Positions 17,850 to 26,933 of a stretch of DNA of 64,000 nt are shown piece by piece. Position numbers and translations under genes: made by a program. How positions within the stretch are numbered: the first letter of the stretch is position 1; each line of letters begins with the position of its first letter. Under the pieces are notes generated by a model, which saw only the letters and a list, made by a program, of their open reading frames with translations, did no database searches and was not told the origin of the DNA. The stretch comes from Leptospira sp. WS58.C1 (GTDB lineage: Bacteria; Spirochaetota; Leptospiria; Leptospirales; Leptospiraceae). The stretch covers positions 2,774,001 through 2,838,000 of the forward strand of contig NZ_CP162137.1 in the NCBI RefSeq assembly GCF_040833995.1, written 5' to 3'.

Positions 17850-18470
17850 ATGTTGAGGGTATTGTCGGTCGTATTCCTGACATTTTTTTTCGGGTATTGC
17901 GAGCCCGCAGATCCCGAATACCGAAGAAAAATTTGGGATAACTTAAATGACTCAGGTTTTATTTCTCACGATTATTTCCAAGTTGTTGTGACAGTTCCGG
18001 TCCCGAACCAAGAAAAACCCCTTCTAACACTGAGAGAAGATTGTAAGTCAAGAGCGCTCCGTAAAAGAGATGAGATATCGGTTAATTTGCTTTTAGCACA
18101 GATCTCAGAGGAAAGAAAAACTTGGATCGGTGTCGGAGTTAATTCTACGGTTCCCAAGTATGAGCCGCTTCCTGGGCCTCCACAAGCGGTCCGTACCAAA
18201 TCCAATTCTCCTATGGGTGCCGCTTCTATCGCTACCCAAAACGTACAGGCCCAGGTTGAAGACGATTCTCCGGAAGAAAAAAAAGAAAAAAAGAAGACGG
18301 AAATCGTAAATGCGGATTATTTAACTTACCGAGCTTCTTTCGCTTGGCTTTTGGATAAACTGTTCTTATATAGAGAAGATTATAGCGACCCTAAGAGCTG
18401 CACTTTCGTTTTTAGAGTTGTGGATGCGGATTTACTCAAGCGAACCTTAGAATCTAAAATTATTCAATAA
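17850..18470 (+). CDS. Hypothetical lipoprotein, member of a tandem pair
   Basis: The protein has 206 residues and a lipobox-like FFFGYC with Cys17. Near the N-terminus it has GFISHDYFQVVV, which closely matches GFISSSTYQVVV in the next gene's product, followed in both by a K-x-R-A-L segment. A Pro/Ser/Glu/Lys-rich insert (about 105-150) separates this from a C-terminal half absent in the neighbour. The ATG at 17850 is chosen over an upstream one at 17781 because it gives the lipoprotein signal and follows AGGAACT. The function is unknown. Confidence 0.75.
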   Translation: MLRVLSVVFLTFFFGYCEPADPEYRRKIWDNLNDSGFISHDYFQVVVTVPVPNQEKPLLTLREDCKSRALRKRDEISVNLLLAQISEERKTWIGVGVNSTVPKYEPLPGPPQAVRTKSNSPMGAASIATQNVQAQVEDDSPEEKKEKKKTEIVNADYLTYRASFAWLLDKLFLYREDYSDPKSCTFVFRVVDADLLKRTLESKIIQ

Positions 18471-18487
18471 CAAAGGAATCTAACGCT

Positions 18488-18907
18488 ATGCATACAAAAA
18501 CGATTTTTGCGTTACTGGTCATTTCTCTCATTTCCGTATGTAAAACTCCTCAAACGGAAGAACCTAAAAAAGAAACTCCGAAGAATGTTGTGGAAGAGTC
18601 CGCTCCGACAGAAGACGACCAATTCGTAAAAGCGACCGAAGGTTTTATCAGCTCATCTACCTATCAAGTTGTTGTGTCTTCCTTGGATGGGAACGAGGGT
18701 GAGGCATTGGAATTGGCGAAAAAAAGAGCCTTAAATCTTTTTATAGCGGAAAAGGGAGACTCGTTTCGTCCTACCGACAGAAAATTCCTGAAAGAGTTAG
18801 TGGATTCCAAAGGAAAAATAGTAAAAGTTTCCAAACCGATCAACGGTAAGACATATTATCTATTTCATGTATCTCAACCGGATCTAAAGATAGAAATTAA
18901 GAAGTGA
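18488..18907 (+). CDS. Hypothetical lipoprotein, short paralogue of the upstream gene
   Basis: This 139-residue protein has a lipobox-like LISVC (Cys18), then an acidic Lys/Glu/Pro tether. The mature domain carries GFISSSTYQVVV, ALELAKKRALN and a C-terminal segment ending in IEIKK. It follows the previous lipoprotein by 17 nt. The shape resembles LPP20-type small outer-membrane lipoproteins, but this is only a guess from the motif layout. Confidence 0.72.
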   Translation: MHTKTIFALLVISLISVCKTPQTEEPKKETPKNVVEESAPTEDDQFVKATEGFISSSTYQVVVSSLDGNEGEALELAKKRALNLFIAEKGDSFRPTDRKFLKELVDSKGKIVKVSKPINGKTYYLFHVSQPDLKIEIKK

Positions 18908-19071
18908 TAAAGACCTACTTTGTAGGAATTCGCACAACGTATTATTTAACAGGATCTTTTTAATGGATTTCCCCTTAGAACTCCTACACGGCATGATTAA
19001 ATTGTATAATGTTTGAAGAACCTGACTGTTGGCACTCCAACGTCGGCTGCTTCTTAAAATAAGTCACAAAA

Positions 19072-19093
19072 AAAGCGGCATCTCGACCGCTTT
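19072..19093. terminator. Bidirectional Rho-independent terminator
   Basis: A 7-bp stem (AAAGCGG at 19072-19078, CCGCTTT at 19087-19093) with an 8-nt loop is flanked by an A-run on the left and TTTATTTG on the right. It lies between convergent genes (lipoprotein on +, DsbD-N-like on -), so it can end transcription from both sides. Confidence 0.75.
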
Positions 19094-19119
19094 ATTTGTG
19101 AGGAAGAGTAGATATTCAA

Positions 19120-19515
19120 TTATTGTATAATTTCTTTTTGTAATATCTTCCCAGGAATACAGATATTCCTGTTATAGTCGCAGTAGAAAATTTTTGCGTG
19201 GATCTCCAGCTCTCCTTTTCCTTCCAATTTTATCTGCATTGGCTCCACTGATTCGAAATATTCTTTTTTGCGGGGAGAAGTTTTACCTTTCAGTTTTAGA
19301 TCCGCAGAGACCACTTTTAATCCGGATCCAGGATTGAGTAAAATACGATGGGGAGCCTCTTTTTGGATCCCGAAATTTTCGGGATGAGCCACTTTCAAAA
19401 GATAAACGGAAGGTGAAGATTTTTCTATTTTGAACTTGATCGGATTTTCCTCTTCTGCAGAAAGTCCTGAGATTAGAAGAATAGAAATAATTGCGGGAAA
19501 TAGAAAACGTTTCAT
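19120..19515 (-). CDS. Secreted protein resembling the N-terminal domain of DsbD
   Basis: This 131-residue protein has a signal peptide (to about residue 20) and an all-beta mature domain that ends with IFYCDYNRNICIPGK, two cysteines eight apart. The segment resembles the Cys pair of DsbD-alpha-like domains, which pass electrons to periplasmic thiol proteins. The rest of DsbD is not encoded here, so it would need a separate membrane partner. It lies 39 nt downstream of yajQ. Confidence 0.55.
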   Translation of the reverse strand: MKRFLFPAIISILLISGLSAEEENPIKFKIEKSSPSVYLLKVAHPENFGIQKEAPHRILLNPGSGLKVVSADLKLKGKTSPRKKEYFESVEPMQIKLEGKGELEIHAKIFYCDYNRNICIPGKILQKEIIQ

Positions 19516-19554
19516 ACTTAGATTAGACCCTTATCGTTTCGGAATGTTACGGTT

Positions 19555-20049
19555 TTATCCTTTAAAATTCTGGAATTGAACATCGAAAGGAAGGTCCGCA
19601 GATTTTAAAAGTCTCATGATCTCTTGGAGATCATCCTTCTTCTTTCCTTGAATCCTAACACAATTCCCCATGATAGTAGGGATCACTTTCAATTTGGAAT
19701 CTTTTACGATCTTAGTGATCTCTTTGGTCTGTTCTTTTTCAAGACCGTTGCGGATCTTCACTTTCATCCGAACGGTATTACCTGTAGCAGGTTCCAATTT
19801 GGATTTAAAATCGAAGGACTTGAGACCGAGTCCTCTTTTTGCCATTTTGTTGATCAAAACATCGATCACACTTTCCAATTTTGCTTCATTGTCCGAGATA
19901 AGGATCAGATTCTCCTCTTCCAATTTGATCTCCGACTTGGAACCTTTAAAGTCGAATCTATTCTTGATCTCCGCGATCGCTTGGGTAACCGCATTTTGTA
20001 ATTCAGGTCTATCTATCTCGGAAACAACATCAAATGATGGATCGCTCAT
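19555..20049 (-). CDS. yajQ: YajQ-family nucleotide-binding protein
   Basis: The 164-residue protein begins DPSFDVVSEIDRPELQNAV and continues with NRFDFKGS, the hallmark start of YajQ. The family consists of two ferredoxin-like domains. Some members bind cyclic di-GMP and others bind nucleotides or tRNA, so the exact ligand here is open. It follows alaS by about 1 nt in the same direction. The full family length is present. Confidence 0.95.
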   Translation of the reverse strand: MSDPSFDVVSEIDRPELQNAVTQAIAEIKNRFDFKGSKSEIKLEEENLILISDNEAKLESVIDVLINKMAKRGLGLKSFDFKSKLEPATGNTVRMKVKIRNGLEKEQTKEITKIVKDSKLKVIPTIMGNCVRIQGKKKDDLQEIMRLLKSADLPFDVQFQNFKG

Positions 20050-20050
20050 C

Positions 20051-22810
20051 TTATTTTCCTCCGTTCAAACTGGAACTTGCTTTTTCCAATGCGGATCGGA
20101 CTGCTTCTTCCACTTTGGAAACTTCTTTTCCTCCGCCTTGTGCCATGTCCGGTTTTCCGCCGCCCTTTCCGCCTAAAATTTCACAGGCGGTTTTTACAAG
20201 TTCTCCGCAATGGATCTTTCCAACCAAAGAAGAGGAACAAGTAATTACGATACTGGCGTCTTCCGTGTTTTTGCTGGCAAAAATGGCTACTATTTCCTTC
20301 TCTCTTACCTTGATATTGTCGGAAAGTCCTTTTAATGCCTTCGCATCCTTGGACTCAAATATCGCAGAAACAATCTTAACGGAACCGATCACTTTAGAAT
20401 TTTCGAATACTTTTGCGATCACTTCCGGATTGTTCTCGAAGTCCCTGGATTCTCTATTTTTTTTCCCTTTTAAGAATTTGGATTGGGTTTCTTCCAATTC
20501 GAGCGAGAGTTTTTCGGAAAGATCTCTAAGAAAAACGACTGCATCCGCCCCCTTGGTCTCGAATAAGGATCTAATCTCATCCGGTCCTGGGATAATCGTT
20601 TTGATAGAGAATGAGGCACCGTCTGTGGCTAACTCGTCTTTGATCTTTAGATTTAGATTTTGGACAGCTTCCGTTAATTCTGCAAATCTGTTTTGGAAGG
20701 TTTCCACAACCAGCGGGCCTGCCACTGCTTCTATCCTTCTATTCCCGGCACCCGGGCTGGATTCTTTTTTAATGAAGAAGTATCCGATATCCCCGGTATT
20801 CCCCACATGAGTTCCCCCGCAGAATTCCAAGGAGCGATCGCCCATCTGAAGAACTCTTACACTGTCTCCGTATTTTTCGTCAAAGGCGGCGACTGCTCCC
20901 GTTTTTTTAGCTTCTTCGATCGGAAGGACCTTTGTATCGACCGGGATATGACGCACGATACTTTCGTTCACCCAGGATTCTATATTACGAATTTCTTCTG
21001 GACTCAAAGGGCTCGGATGAGAGAAGTCGAAACGTAGATATTCTGGAGATACGATGGATCCCTTTTGGAGCACATGATTTCCCAGTAAAGTGCGAAGTGC
21101 CCCGTTTAATAAGTGGGTTCCGGAGTGATGGAATTTGAGTCTTTCTCTTCTTTCCTTCTCTACTTCCAACCTAGCCTTGTCTCCAACGGAAAAACTTCCG
21201 GAGAGAACGGTTCCGATATGAAGAATGATATCATTCTCTTTCTGGGTGTCCAAAACCTTAAAGACGGACCCGTCCTTTCGGATGAATCCGATATCCCCCA
21301 CCTGTCCTCCTCCCTCCGGATAGAACGGACTGGAAGAAAATACGAATACTCCCGACTCCCCTTCTTTGAGTGCTGCAGCTTGTTTATTATCCGAGAATAT
21401 AAATTTAAGATCGGACTCGGCTTCTAAAACGTCGTAACCCAAAAATTGGGTCTTATCCGTTTTGATCCCGGTGAATAAAGAGACTTTGTTTGCTTTCCAG
21501 GTCTCGCGAGAAGATTGCCTGTCCTTCTCCAATTCGTCCTCGAAACCTTTACGATCGAAGGAGAGTCCGTGTTCCGCTACGATCTCTTCTGTCATCTCCG
21601 CAGGGAAACCGTACGTTCCGTATAACAGAAAGCTGTCTTTTCCGGAGAATGTATTGGAACCTTCCGATTTTGTTTTGGAAACGAGGACTTCTATCTTTTC
21701 CAAACCGATCTCTAAGGTTTTGAGGAATAACTCTTCTTCTGCGAGAAGTGTTCTTTCCACGGAGGAAATATGTTTTTCCAGTTCAGGATATCTTTCTTTA
21801 TAAATATCGCATACCGATTTTGCCAGTTTGTATAGGAAAGGTTCTTTTAGATCCAGTTTTCTGGCGAATAATACGGCCCTACGGATCAGGCGACGGATAA
21901 CGTATCCTCGCCCGGTTCTGTCCGGATAGATCCCGTCGGATACAGTAAACAATACGGAACGAATATGGTCCGTGATCACCCGAAAAGGAACTTTAGTGGA
22001 TTCGTTATACGTTTTCCCCGAGATCTTTTCCACTTCTTGGATGATCTTTTTCAGCTCGTCCGTATCATAAACGGAGTCCACACCTTGCAGAAGTAAAGCC
22101 ACTCTTTCCAATCCGGAACCGGTATCGATGCCTGTTTGTTTGAGCGGATGAAGATTTCCTTCCGTATCTTGGTTGAATTGGTTGAATACTATATTCCAAA
22201 ATTCTAAAAAACGATCACAATCACAGCCCGGTTTGCACTCGTATTTGACACCACAATCCGGGAACGCTTTTTCCGGCCCTCTATCCAAATATAATTCGGA
22301 ACATGGTCCGCAAGCGCCGCTATCTCCCGCAGGTCCCCAGAAATTATCTTTTTTTCCTAAACGAGTGATCCTTTCCTTCGGAATACCTTTGGAGATCCAA
22401 ATTTTTTCTGCTTCATCATCATTTTCGAATACAGTAATCCAGATCTTCTCTTTAGGAAATCCAAGATAGTTTACCGAACAATCCAGTGCGTATTCGATCG
22501 CTTCTTCCTTGAAATAATCTCCGAAGCTGAAGTTTCCCAACATTTCAAAGAATGTACAGTGCCTTTCCGTTTTACCTACATTCTCCAGATCCGTGGTTCG
22601 AAGACATTTTTGAGCGGAGGCGGCTCTTGTATAAGGAAGTTCCACAGCGCCTGTGAACAAAGGTTTGAACTGCACCATTCCCGCAGTCGTGAATAGAAGT
22701 GTAGGATCTCCCGCAGGCAATAAAGAGGAAGAAGGCACTATTGTGTGGCCCTTCTCCTTAAAATAATCCAAAAAAATTGTGCGGACTTCGGAAACTTTTT
22801 TAAAATTCAT
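20051..22810 (-). CDS. alaS: Alanine-tRNA ligase
   Basis: AlaRS charges tRNA-Ala. The protein (about 919 residues from the chosen start) has the class II catalytic core with TTAGMVQFKPLF near the start, an extra zinc-cluster-like Cys segment (GDSGACGPCSELY and CKPGCDCD), the editing domain with HHSGTHLL and CGGTHV, and a C-terminal domain with GGKGGGKPDMAQGGG. The upstream ATG at 22852 was rejected. The ATG at 22810 follows AGGGGATAC and begins MNFKKVSEVR, as AlaRS proteins do. It is co-directional with yajQ. Confidence 0.97.
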   Translation of the reverse strand: MNFKKVSEVRTIFLDYFKEKGHTIVPSSSLLPAGDPTLLFTTAGMVQFKPLFTGAVELPYTRAASAQKCLRTTDLENVGKTERHCTFFEMLGNFSFGDYFKEEAIEYALDCSVNYLGFPKEKIWITVFENDDEAEKIWISKGIPKERITRLGKKDNFWGPAGDSGACGPCSELYLDRGPEKAFPDCGVKYECKPGCDCDRFLEFWNIVFNQFNQDTEGNLHPLKQTGIDTGSGLERVALLLQGVDSVYDTDELKKIIQEVEKISGKTYNESTKVPFRVITDHIRSVLFTVSDGIYPDRTGRGYVIRRLIRRAVLFARKLDLKEPFLYKLAKSVCDIYKERYPELEKHISSVERTLLAEEELFLKTLEIGLEKIEVLVSKTKSEGSNTFSGKDSFLLYGTYGFPAEMTEEIVAEHGLSFDRKGFEDELEKDRQSSRETWKANKVSLFTGIKTDKTQFLGYDVLEAESDLKFIFSDNKQAAALKEGESGVFVFSSSPFYPEGGGQVGDIGFIRKDGSVFKVLDTQKENDIILHIGTVLSGSFSVGDKARLEVEKERRERLKFHHSGTHLLNGALRTLLGNHVLQKGSIVSPEYLRFDFSHPSPLSPEEIRNIESWVNESIVRHIPVDTKVLPIEEAKKTGAVAAFDEKYGDSVRVLQMGDRSLEFCGGTHVGNTGDIGYFFIKKESSPGAGNRRIEAVAGPLVVETFQNRFAELTEAVQNLNLKIKDELATDGASFSIKTIIPGPDEIRSLFETKGADAVVFLRDLSEKLSLELEETQSKFLKGKKNRESRDFENNPEVIAKVFENSKVIGSVKIVSAIFESKDAKALKGLSDNIKVREKEIVAIFASKNTEDASIVITCSSSLVGKIHCGELVKTACEILGGKGGGKPDMAQGGGKEVSKVEEAVRSALEKASSSLNGGK

Positions 22811-22829
22811 GTATCCCCTAAAAACAGAA

Positions 22830-22866
22830 AATGCCCGAGGTCTTGTTGGCAAGAACTTCAGGCATT
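22830..22866 (-). terminator. Terminator hairpin between rpsI and alaS
   Basis: AATGCC (22830-22835) pairs with GGCATT (22861-22866), with further partly paired bases and a TTGG-type loop inside. Reading the minus strand, the hairpin is followed by TTTTCTGTTTTTAG, as expected of a Rho-independent terminator for the rplM-rpsI operon. The T-run ends only a few bases before the alaS ribosome site, so it could also act as an attenuator in the alaS leader. Confidence 0.65.
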
Positions 22867-22893
22867 CCCAAAAAAAGATCTAAAAAGCGTAAA

Positions 22894-23292
22894 TTAACGT
22901 TTAGAGAACTGAGTTCCTCTACGTGCTTTGTGTAGACCGTATTTCTTGCGCTCCACCATACGTGGGTCACGAGTCAGAAGGCCTTCTTTTTTAACAGTCG
23001 GTCTGAACTCGGGATTATAACGGCAGATTACTCTTGCAAGTGCATGGCGGATCGCTCCCACTTGCCCGATGATCCCTCCCCCGGAAACGTTTACCTTAAG
23101 ATCAAACTTTTCAGAAACGTTCATCAGAGTTAAAGCGGTTAAAGCTTCTTTAATATTAGAACGGCTATTTTGCAGATAATCTTTGTAATCCTTATCGTTG
23201 ATTACAATTTTTCCGGAACCTTCTTTTAATTTTACGCGGGCGATCGCGTTTTTGCGACGTCCTACTGCCCAAATTTCCTTGGCGGTTGCCAT
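22894..23292 (-). CDS. rpsI: 30S ribosomal protein S9
   Basis: This 132-residue protein starts [20 protein letters not shown] and ends [17 protein letters not shown], the highly conserved S9 tail that reaches the P-site tRNA. The length is normal. It sits 13 nt downstream of rplM, the near-universal L13-S9 operon. Confidence 0.98.
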   Translation of the reverse strand: MATAKEIWAVGRRKNAIARVKLKEGSGKIVINDKDYKDYLQNSRSNIKEALTALTLMNVSEKFDLKVNVSGGGIIGQVGAIRHALARVICRYNPEFRPTVKKEGLLTRDPRMVERKKYGLHKARRGTQFSKR

Positions 23293-23305
23293 ATTCTAAT
23301 ATCTC

Positions 23306-23755
23306 CTAGAGTTCCAGTTTGATCGGCTTTTGAGCGCCGAGATTATGCTCGGTTCCAGGGAAGATCCTGAAATGGGTTAACATTTCGGCACCGAGTTTGC
23401 TTTTAGGAAGCATACCTTTTACTGCTTCGTACAGGATTTTTTCAGGTTGTTTTACTCTCATATTCTGGAGAGTAGTAGCTGTCATACCACCCGGATAACG
23501 AGAGTGATGGAAATATTCTTTTTGAGTCTCTTTATTTCCAGTCACAGCTACCTTAGCAGCATTGATAACGATAATATTATCTCCACAATCAACGTTTGGA
23601 GTAAAAGTAGGTTTATGTTTACCGCGGAGTCTAGTTGCGATCTCCGAAGCGAGACGACCTAAGGTTTTGCCTTCTGCGTCGACTACGTACCAAGCTTTAT
23701 TAGCTTGTTCCTTTTTTAAGGAAGGAGTTCTATGCGGTTTAGATACGATTGGCAT
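23306..23755 (-). CDS. rplM: 50S ribosomal protein L13
   Basis: The 149-residue protein contains [30 protein letters not shown] and the [13 protein letters not shown] [12 protein letters not shown] motif of L13. The length and order (L13 then S9) are standard. It binds 23S rRNA early in large-subunit assembly. Confidence 0.98.
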   Translation of the reverse strand: MPIVSKPHRTPSLKKEQANKAWYVVDAEGKTLGRLASEIATRLRGKHKPTFTPNVDCGDNIIVINAAKVAVTGNKETQKEYFHHSRYPGGMTATTLQNMRVKQPEKILYEAVKGMLPKSKLGAEMLTHFRIFPGTEHNLGAQKPIKLEL

Positions 23756-23822
23756 GGGTATGTCCTGTATTGGCCAATTTCGCGTACCGGCCTAAGGGGT
23801 CAAGGAAATACGAACAAAATTC

Positions 23823-24641
23823 CTAAAAACCAAGGCTAAAACTTGCTTCCGCGCCCCAACCGACTCTTCCCGAGGCAGACCAATCCGGTTTAGGTACGAC
23901 TGTCCAAGCAACTGGATTGGCTGTTGCACCCTCCTCCCAAGATTTTCCCAGAAAATAGGTCCGGACCAATTGAGCCAAATACACTCCACCCAACAAATAT
24001 ACGGAAGTATTATAGGTCTGGACGGAGCTTTCATAATCCGCTCTTGCGCTGGGGACTATGGTGAGAAGGTAGAAATTTGCAATCCCGCCTCCGTAGATAA
24101 AGGAACCGGTAGTACTACTCTTGGAGACGGCATCATCATATTTACTTTTTGCGGATTCCGCTTCGGATCTGGAATAACCGGCGTATGCTAAGCTGGCAAG
24201 GAATGCGCCGCCGGTAATCTTAGCTTCCAGTTTATTGTCGGTATACCATTGTCCCCAGCCTGGTAAAAGTGCGGAACGCCAAACCGCGCTCCATCTACTT
24301 CTGTTAGGTTCGTTAGAAACCGGAGGCGGAATGATCTGGATCGGTTCCTCTACTATTTGGGGATTTTCCTGGACTTTCTTCTCTTCTTCCTTACGAATGC
24401 GATTCTCTTCTTCTCTAGTGATATCTTTATAAATGATTTTTAATATATCTCTTTTACTGATGGTCTGTTTGCCGGTGTCGGATTGAACGGTGATCGTCTT
24501 CTCGTTTTGGCCGACTACGTTACCGATCACTTTGCCACCCTTGCGGAGAAGAATGGTTTGTTCGGCGAATAGCAGACTTGGGGTTAGGACCAAGGCCAAT
24601 AGGAAAAAAACTGTAGAACGGACTTTAGAATTTGGACGCAT
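23823..24641 (-). CDS. Exported hypothetical protein with DUF5683-like region
   Basis: This 272-residue protein has a signal peptide (to about residue 26). An SH3-like or LSM-like stretch near residues 28-70 (LLRKGGKVIGNVVGQNEKTI) precedes a Glu/Lys-rich linker with a poly-Pro piece (IIPPPV). The C-terminal half has RSALLPGWGQWY followed by hydrophobic helices, as in DUF5683-type proteins. The function is unknown. The two-part layout of a small beta domain and a membrane-associated region is seen in other spirochaetal envelope proteins. Confidence 0.7.
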   Translation of the reverse strand: MRPNSKVRSTVFFLLALVLTPSLLFAEQTILLRKGGKVIGNVVGQNEKTITVQSDTGKQTISKRDILKIIYKDITREEENRIRKEEEKKVQENPQIVEEPIQIIPPPVSNEPNRSRWSAVWRSALLPGWGQWYTDNKLEAKITGGAFLASLAYAGYSRSEAESAKSKYDDAVSKSSTTGSFIYGGGIANFYLLTIVPSARADYESSVQTYNTSVYLLGGVYLAQLVRTYFLGKSWEEGATANPVAWTVVPKPDWSASGRVGWGAEASFSLGF

Positions 24642-24731
24642 CTTGGCAGAAGGAAAAACTTTTAGACATTTTAGTCAAGTGTAATGAGAAATTCCTTGAA
24701 CTTTGTATAGCCATCCCGTGAGTATAGTATT

Positions 24732-25412
24732 ATGCGAAGTCGCTCTTTCATCCTTATAACAGTCCTTTGTTCTTCCCTATATTACAATTGTTTGAGCGAA
24801 AAGACCTGCTCCGACGAGGATAAAAGCTGTAGTTCTCAAGCCTTACTTACCTCCATCCTTTCTGTTCCGAACGGGATCTATATTTATTCCACGATCAACA
24901 CTTATCAAGGCAATCTTGCCGCATACGGATCAGGACCGGAAATAGGAGGTCAAAATATTTGTAAGGGAGAAAAATTATTTTCATCTCTTGTGAATCAGTT
25001 TTGTCCCGACGTATGGGCTTTTATATCTAGCGAATCAGTGCCTTTATTCACATTTACAAATGCCTTTTCCGTTCCAAGCAATCTTCCGATCTACGGCCCC
25101 ACGGGTATATTGATCTCGGATACCTGGGAAGATTTTGTTCTCGGTGAAATAAGTCCGAAACAGCCTCTGTCCAGTTCAGGTTTAGGGGATGGGGATTTTT
25201 GGACCTTTTCCACTATAGGCGGAGGGTTAGCGGGAGATAATTGTAATGCCGGATCGGATAATACCTCCGAATTTTTCGGAGCAGTCGGTTCGCCATCCAC
25301 GAAGAACAATGATTGGATCAATCCTGGAGGAGAATCATTCTCCAGTTGTGATTCCCGTTATCGTGTACTTTGTGTTTGTTTCACACCGGTTATCAATTCC
25401 GAATCCCAATAA
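24732..25412 (+). CDS. DUF1554 lipoprotein, copy 1
   Basis: The 226-residue protein has a signal peptide with a lipobox-like YYNC (Cys20), then the Cys-rich motif CSDEDKSC shared with its neighbours, and a DUF1554-type domain: GIYIYSTINTYQGNLAAYG, ICKGEKLF, a FWTFST segment and the final RVLCVCF. DUF1554 is found mainly in Leptospira and includes surface lipoproteins of the endostatin-like (Len) type, which bind host or matrix proteins; that role is not shown here. It is the first of a tandem array. Confidence 0.85.
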   Translation: MRSRSFILITVLCSSLYYNCLSEKTCSDEDKSCSSQALLTSILSVPNGIYIYSTINTYQGNLAAYGSGPEIGGQNICKGEKLFSSLVNQFCPDVWAFISSESVPLFTFTNAFSVPSNLPIYGPTGILISDTWEDFVLGEISPKQPLSSSGLGDGDFWTFSTIGGGLAGDNCNAGSDNTSEFFGAVGSPSTKNNDWINPGGESFSSCDSRYRVLCVCFTPVINSESQ

Positions 25413-25519
25413 AACTTTCTTGATCTCTCTAAAGATTCATTTTTAAAAGATCCACATTCTGCACATCATTCAGTAAATTATTTCTTGCAAAACACGGCCG
25501 TTCGGTCTTTAATCGTGCG

Positions 25520-26149
25520 GTGAAATTTTTTGCGATATTACTTTTCTTCTTATTTTTTTCCGCATACGGATGTATGAATGGTAAAACCTGTTCCTCAGAG
25601 GATAAGAGTTGCAGCGCTAACGAAATTTTATATTCTCATATTTCTACTCCTCCGGGGATCTATCTCTATTCTACTCAAAAATCCTTTCAAGGAAACTTAG
25701 CCGCCTATGGACCGGACCTCCAGATCAGCCTTATGAATATTTGTGCCGAAGCGAGACTTTTCGCTCAGACCATTTCCAATTGCGGGAACGTTCTTCCTCT
25801 AACTGCAAGCCCGACGAGCTCCGTTAGTTCGTACACTACGGATTTTTCGTTAGATGGGACTTTACCAATAAGAGGAGCTCGAGGAGAATTAATTTATGAC
25901 CAATGGAATTTAATTTTATCTTCTAATCCGAAACTATCAATGAGTGAAGCGGGAGTAACGACCGAAAAATTTTGGACTTTTGCGACCACCGGATGGGGAT
26001 ATGCTTCCAGCTCCTGTGTAAACGGCACCTTGTCAGATAATGCAAATGTTGGAATTACGGGAGATCCGAATGATATCGGTTTGAGTTGGCCATCCTTTGC
26101 AAGCGATACCTGCGACCAGTATAGAAAAGTTTTGTGCATCTGTTATTAA
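25520..26149 (+). CDS. DUF1554 lipoprotein, copy 2
   Basis: This 209-residue paralogue of copy 1 probably starts at GTG (25520). It has the lipobox-like SAYGC (Cys18), CSSEDKSC, GIYLYSTQKSFQGNLAAYG and the closing KVLCICY. The conserved FWTFATTGWGYASSSC segment carries a Cys likely to form a disulphide with a later one. The gap to copy 1 is about 107 nt. Each copy seems to have its own leader, so independent expression is possible. Confidence 0.84.
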   Translation: MKFFAILLFFLFFSAYGCMNGKTCSSEDKSCSANEILYSHISTPPGIYLYSTQKSFQGNLAAYGPDLQISLMNICAEARLFAQTISNCGNVLPLTASPTSSVSSYTTDFSLDGTLPIRGARGELIYDQWNLILSSNPKLSMSEAGVTTEKFWTFATTGWGYASSSCVNGTLSDNANVGITGDPNDIGLSWPSFASDTCDQYRKVLCICY

Positions 26150-26203
26150 AGATCTTTTTTCGTCTAAAGGTTTAGAGATTCGTCTACTTTCGGGAATTTT
26201 TAT

Positions 26204-26839
26204 ATGAGCAAAACATTTTACTTTTTTAGTTTCTTACTTCTATTTTCCAACGCTTGTATGTCTTCCGACGTCTGCTCCGATACGGATAAAGCCTGTAACA
26301 CTAAAGAACTATTATTTTCTATTTTTTCCACCCCGAAAGGGATCTATCTGTATTCCACCCAAAGTTACCAGGGAGATCTGGCAAAATTCGGATCCAGCTT
26401 AGACGATAGCCTGTATAATATCTGCACTAGTAATAAGTTATTTTCTTCGATCACGGATTTCACTTGTTCCAATATTCTTCCAGTAGTCTCCACTTCTACA
26501 CATTACCTTTCTAATTTTCCGACGGATTTCGGCCTGCCTGATAATACTGAATATCCCGTGAGAGGACCGAGAGGTGATATTATCGCAAATTCTTGGACAA
26601 ATATGTTTCCAGGACTACAGATTACCTTGGCAGAGGCAGGAGTGATATCTCAAAACTTTTGGACTTTCTCCAACTCGGGAGGAGTTTATAATTCCGCCGA
26701 TAACTGTATCGATGGGACGAATATGGGAGCCGCAGGGGCAATCGGGTCTGCGACAGATATCACTACAAGTTGGATTTTATCGGGCGCTCCGGCGTGTAGC
26801 GAATCTCATCCGATAATTTGTCTTTGTTATAGGAATTAA
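26204..26839 (+). CDS. DUF1554 lipoprotein, copy 3
   Basis: The 211-residue paralogue has lipobox-like FSNAC (Cys18), the Cys motif CSDTDKAC, GIYLYSTQSYQGDLAKFG, FWTFSNSGG and the C-terminal PIICLCYRN. It is more diverged in its central loop than copies 1 and 2. A truncated fourth copy begins 94 nt downstream. Confidence 0.84.
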   Translation: MSKTFYFFSFLLLFSNACMSSDVCSDTDKACNTKELLFSIFSTPKGIYLYSTQSYQGDLAKFGSSLDDSLYNICTSNKLFSSITDFTCSNILPVVSTSTHYLSNFPTDFGLPDNTEYPVRGPRGDIIANSWTNMFPGLQITLAEAGVISQNFWTFSNSGGVYNSADNCIDGTNMGAAGAIGSATDITTSWILSGAPACSESHPIICLCYRN

Positions 26840-26933
26840 ACAGTAAGAAGCCGGAAATAGAAAACGGATTTAAGATTTAAAATTGATTTATAATTTCTTG
26901 CTTACTTACAAACTATAACTTATCTTTGGCTGG

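Noticed and set aside
20034..20810. A 258-codon plus-strand frame inside alaS
   Set aside because: It is antisense to a strongly conserved synthetase; its composition mirrors the alaS codons and no start signal supports it.
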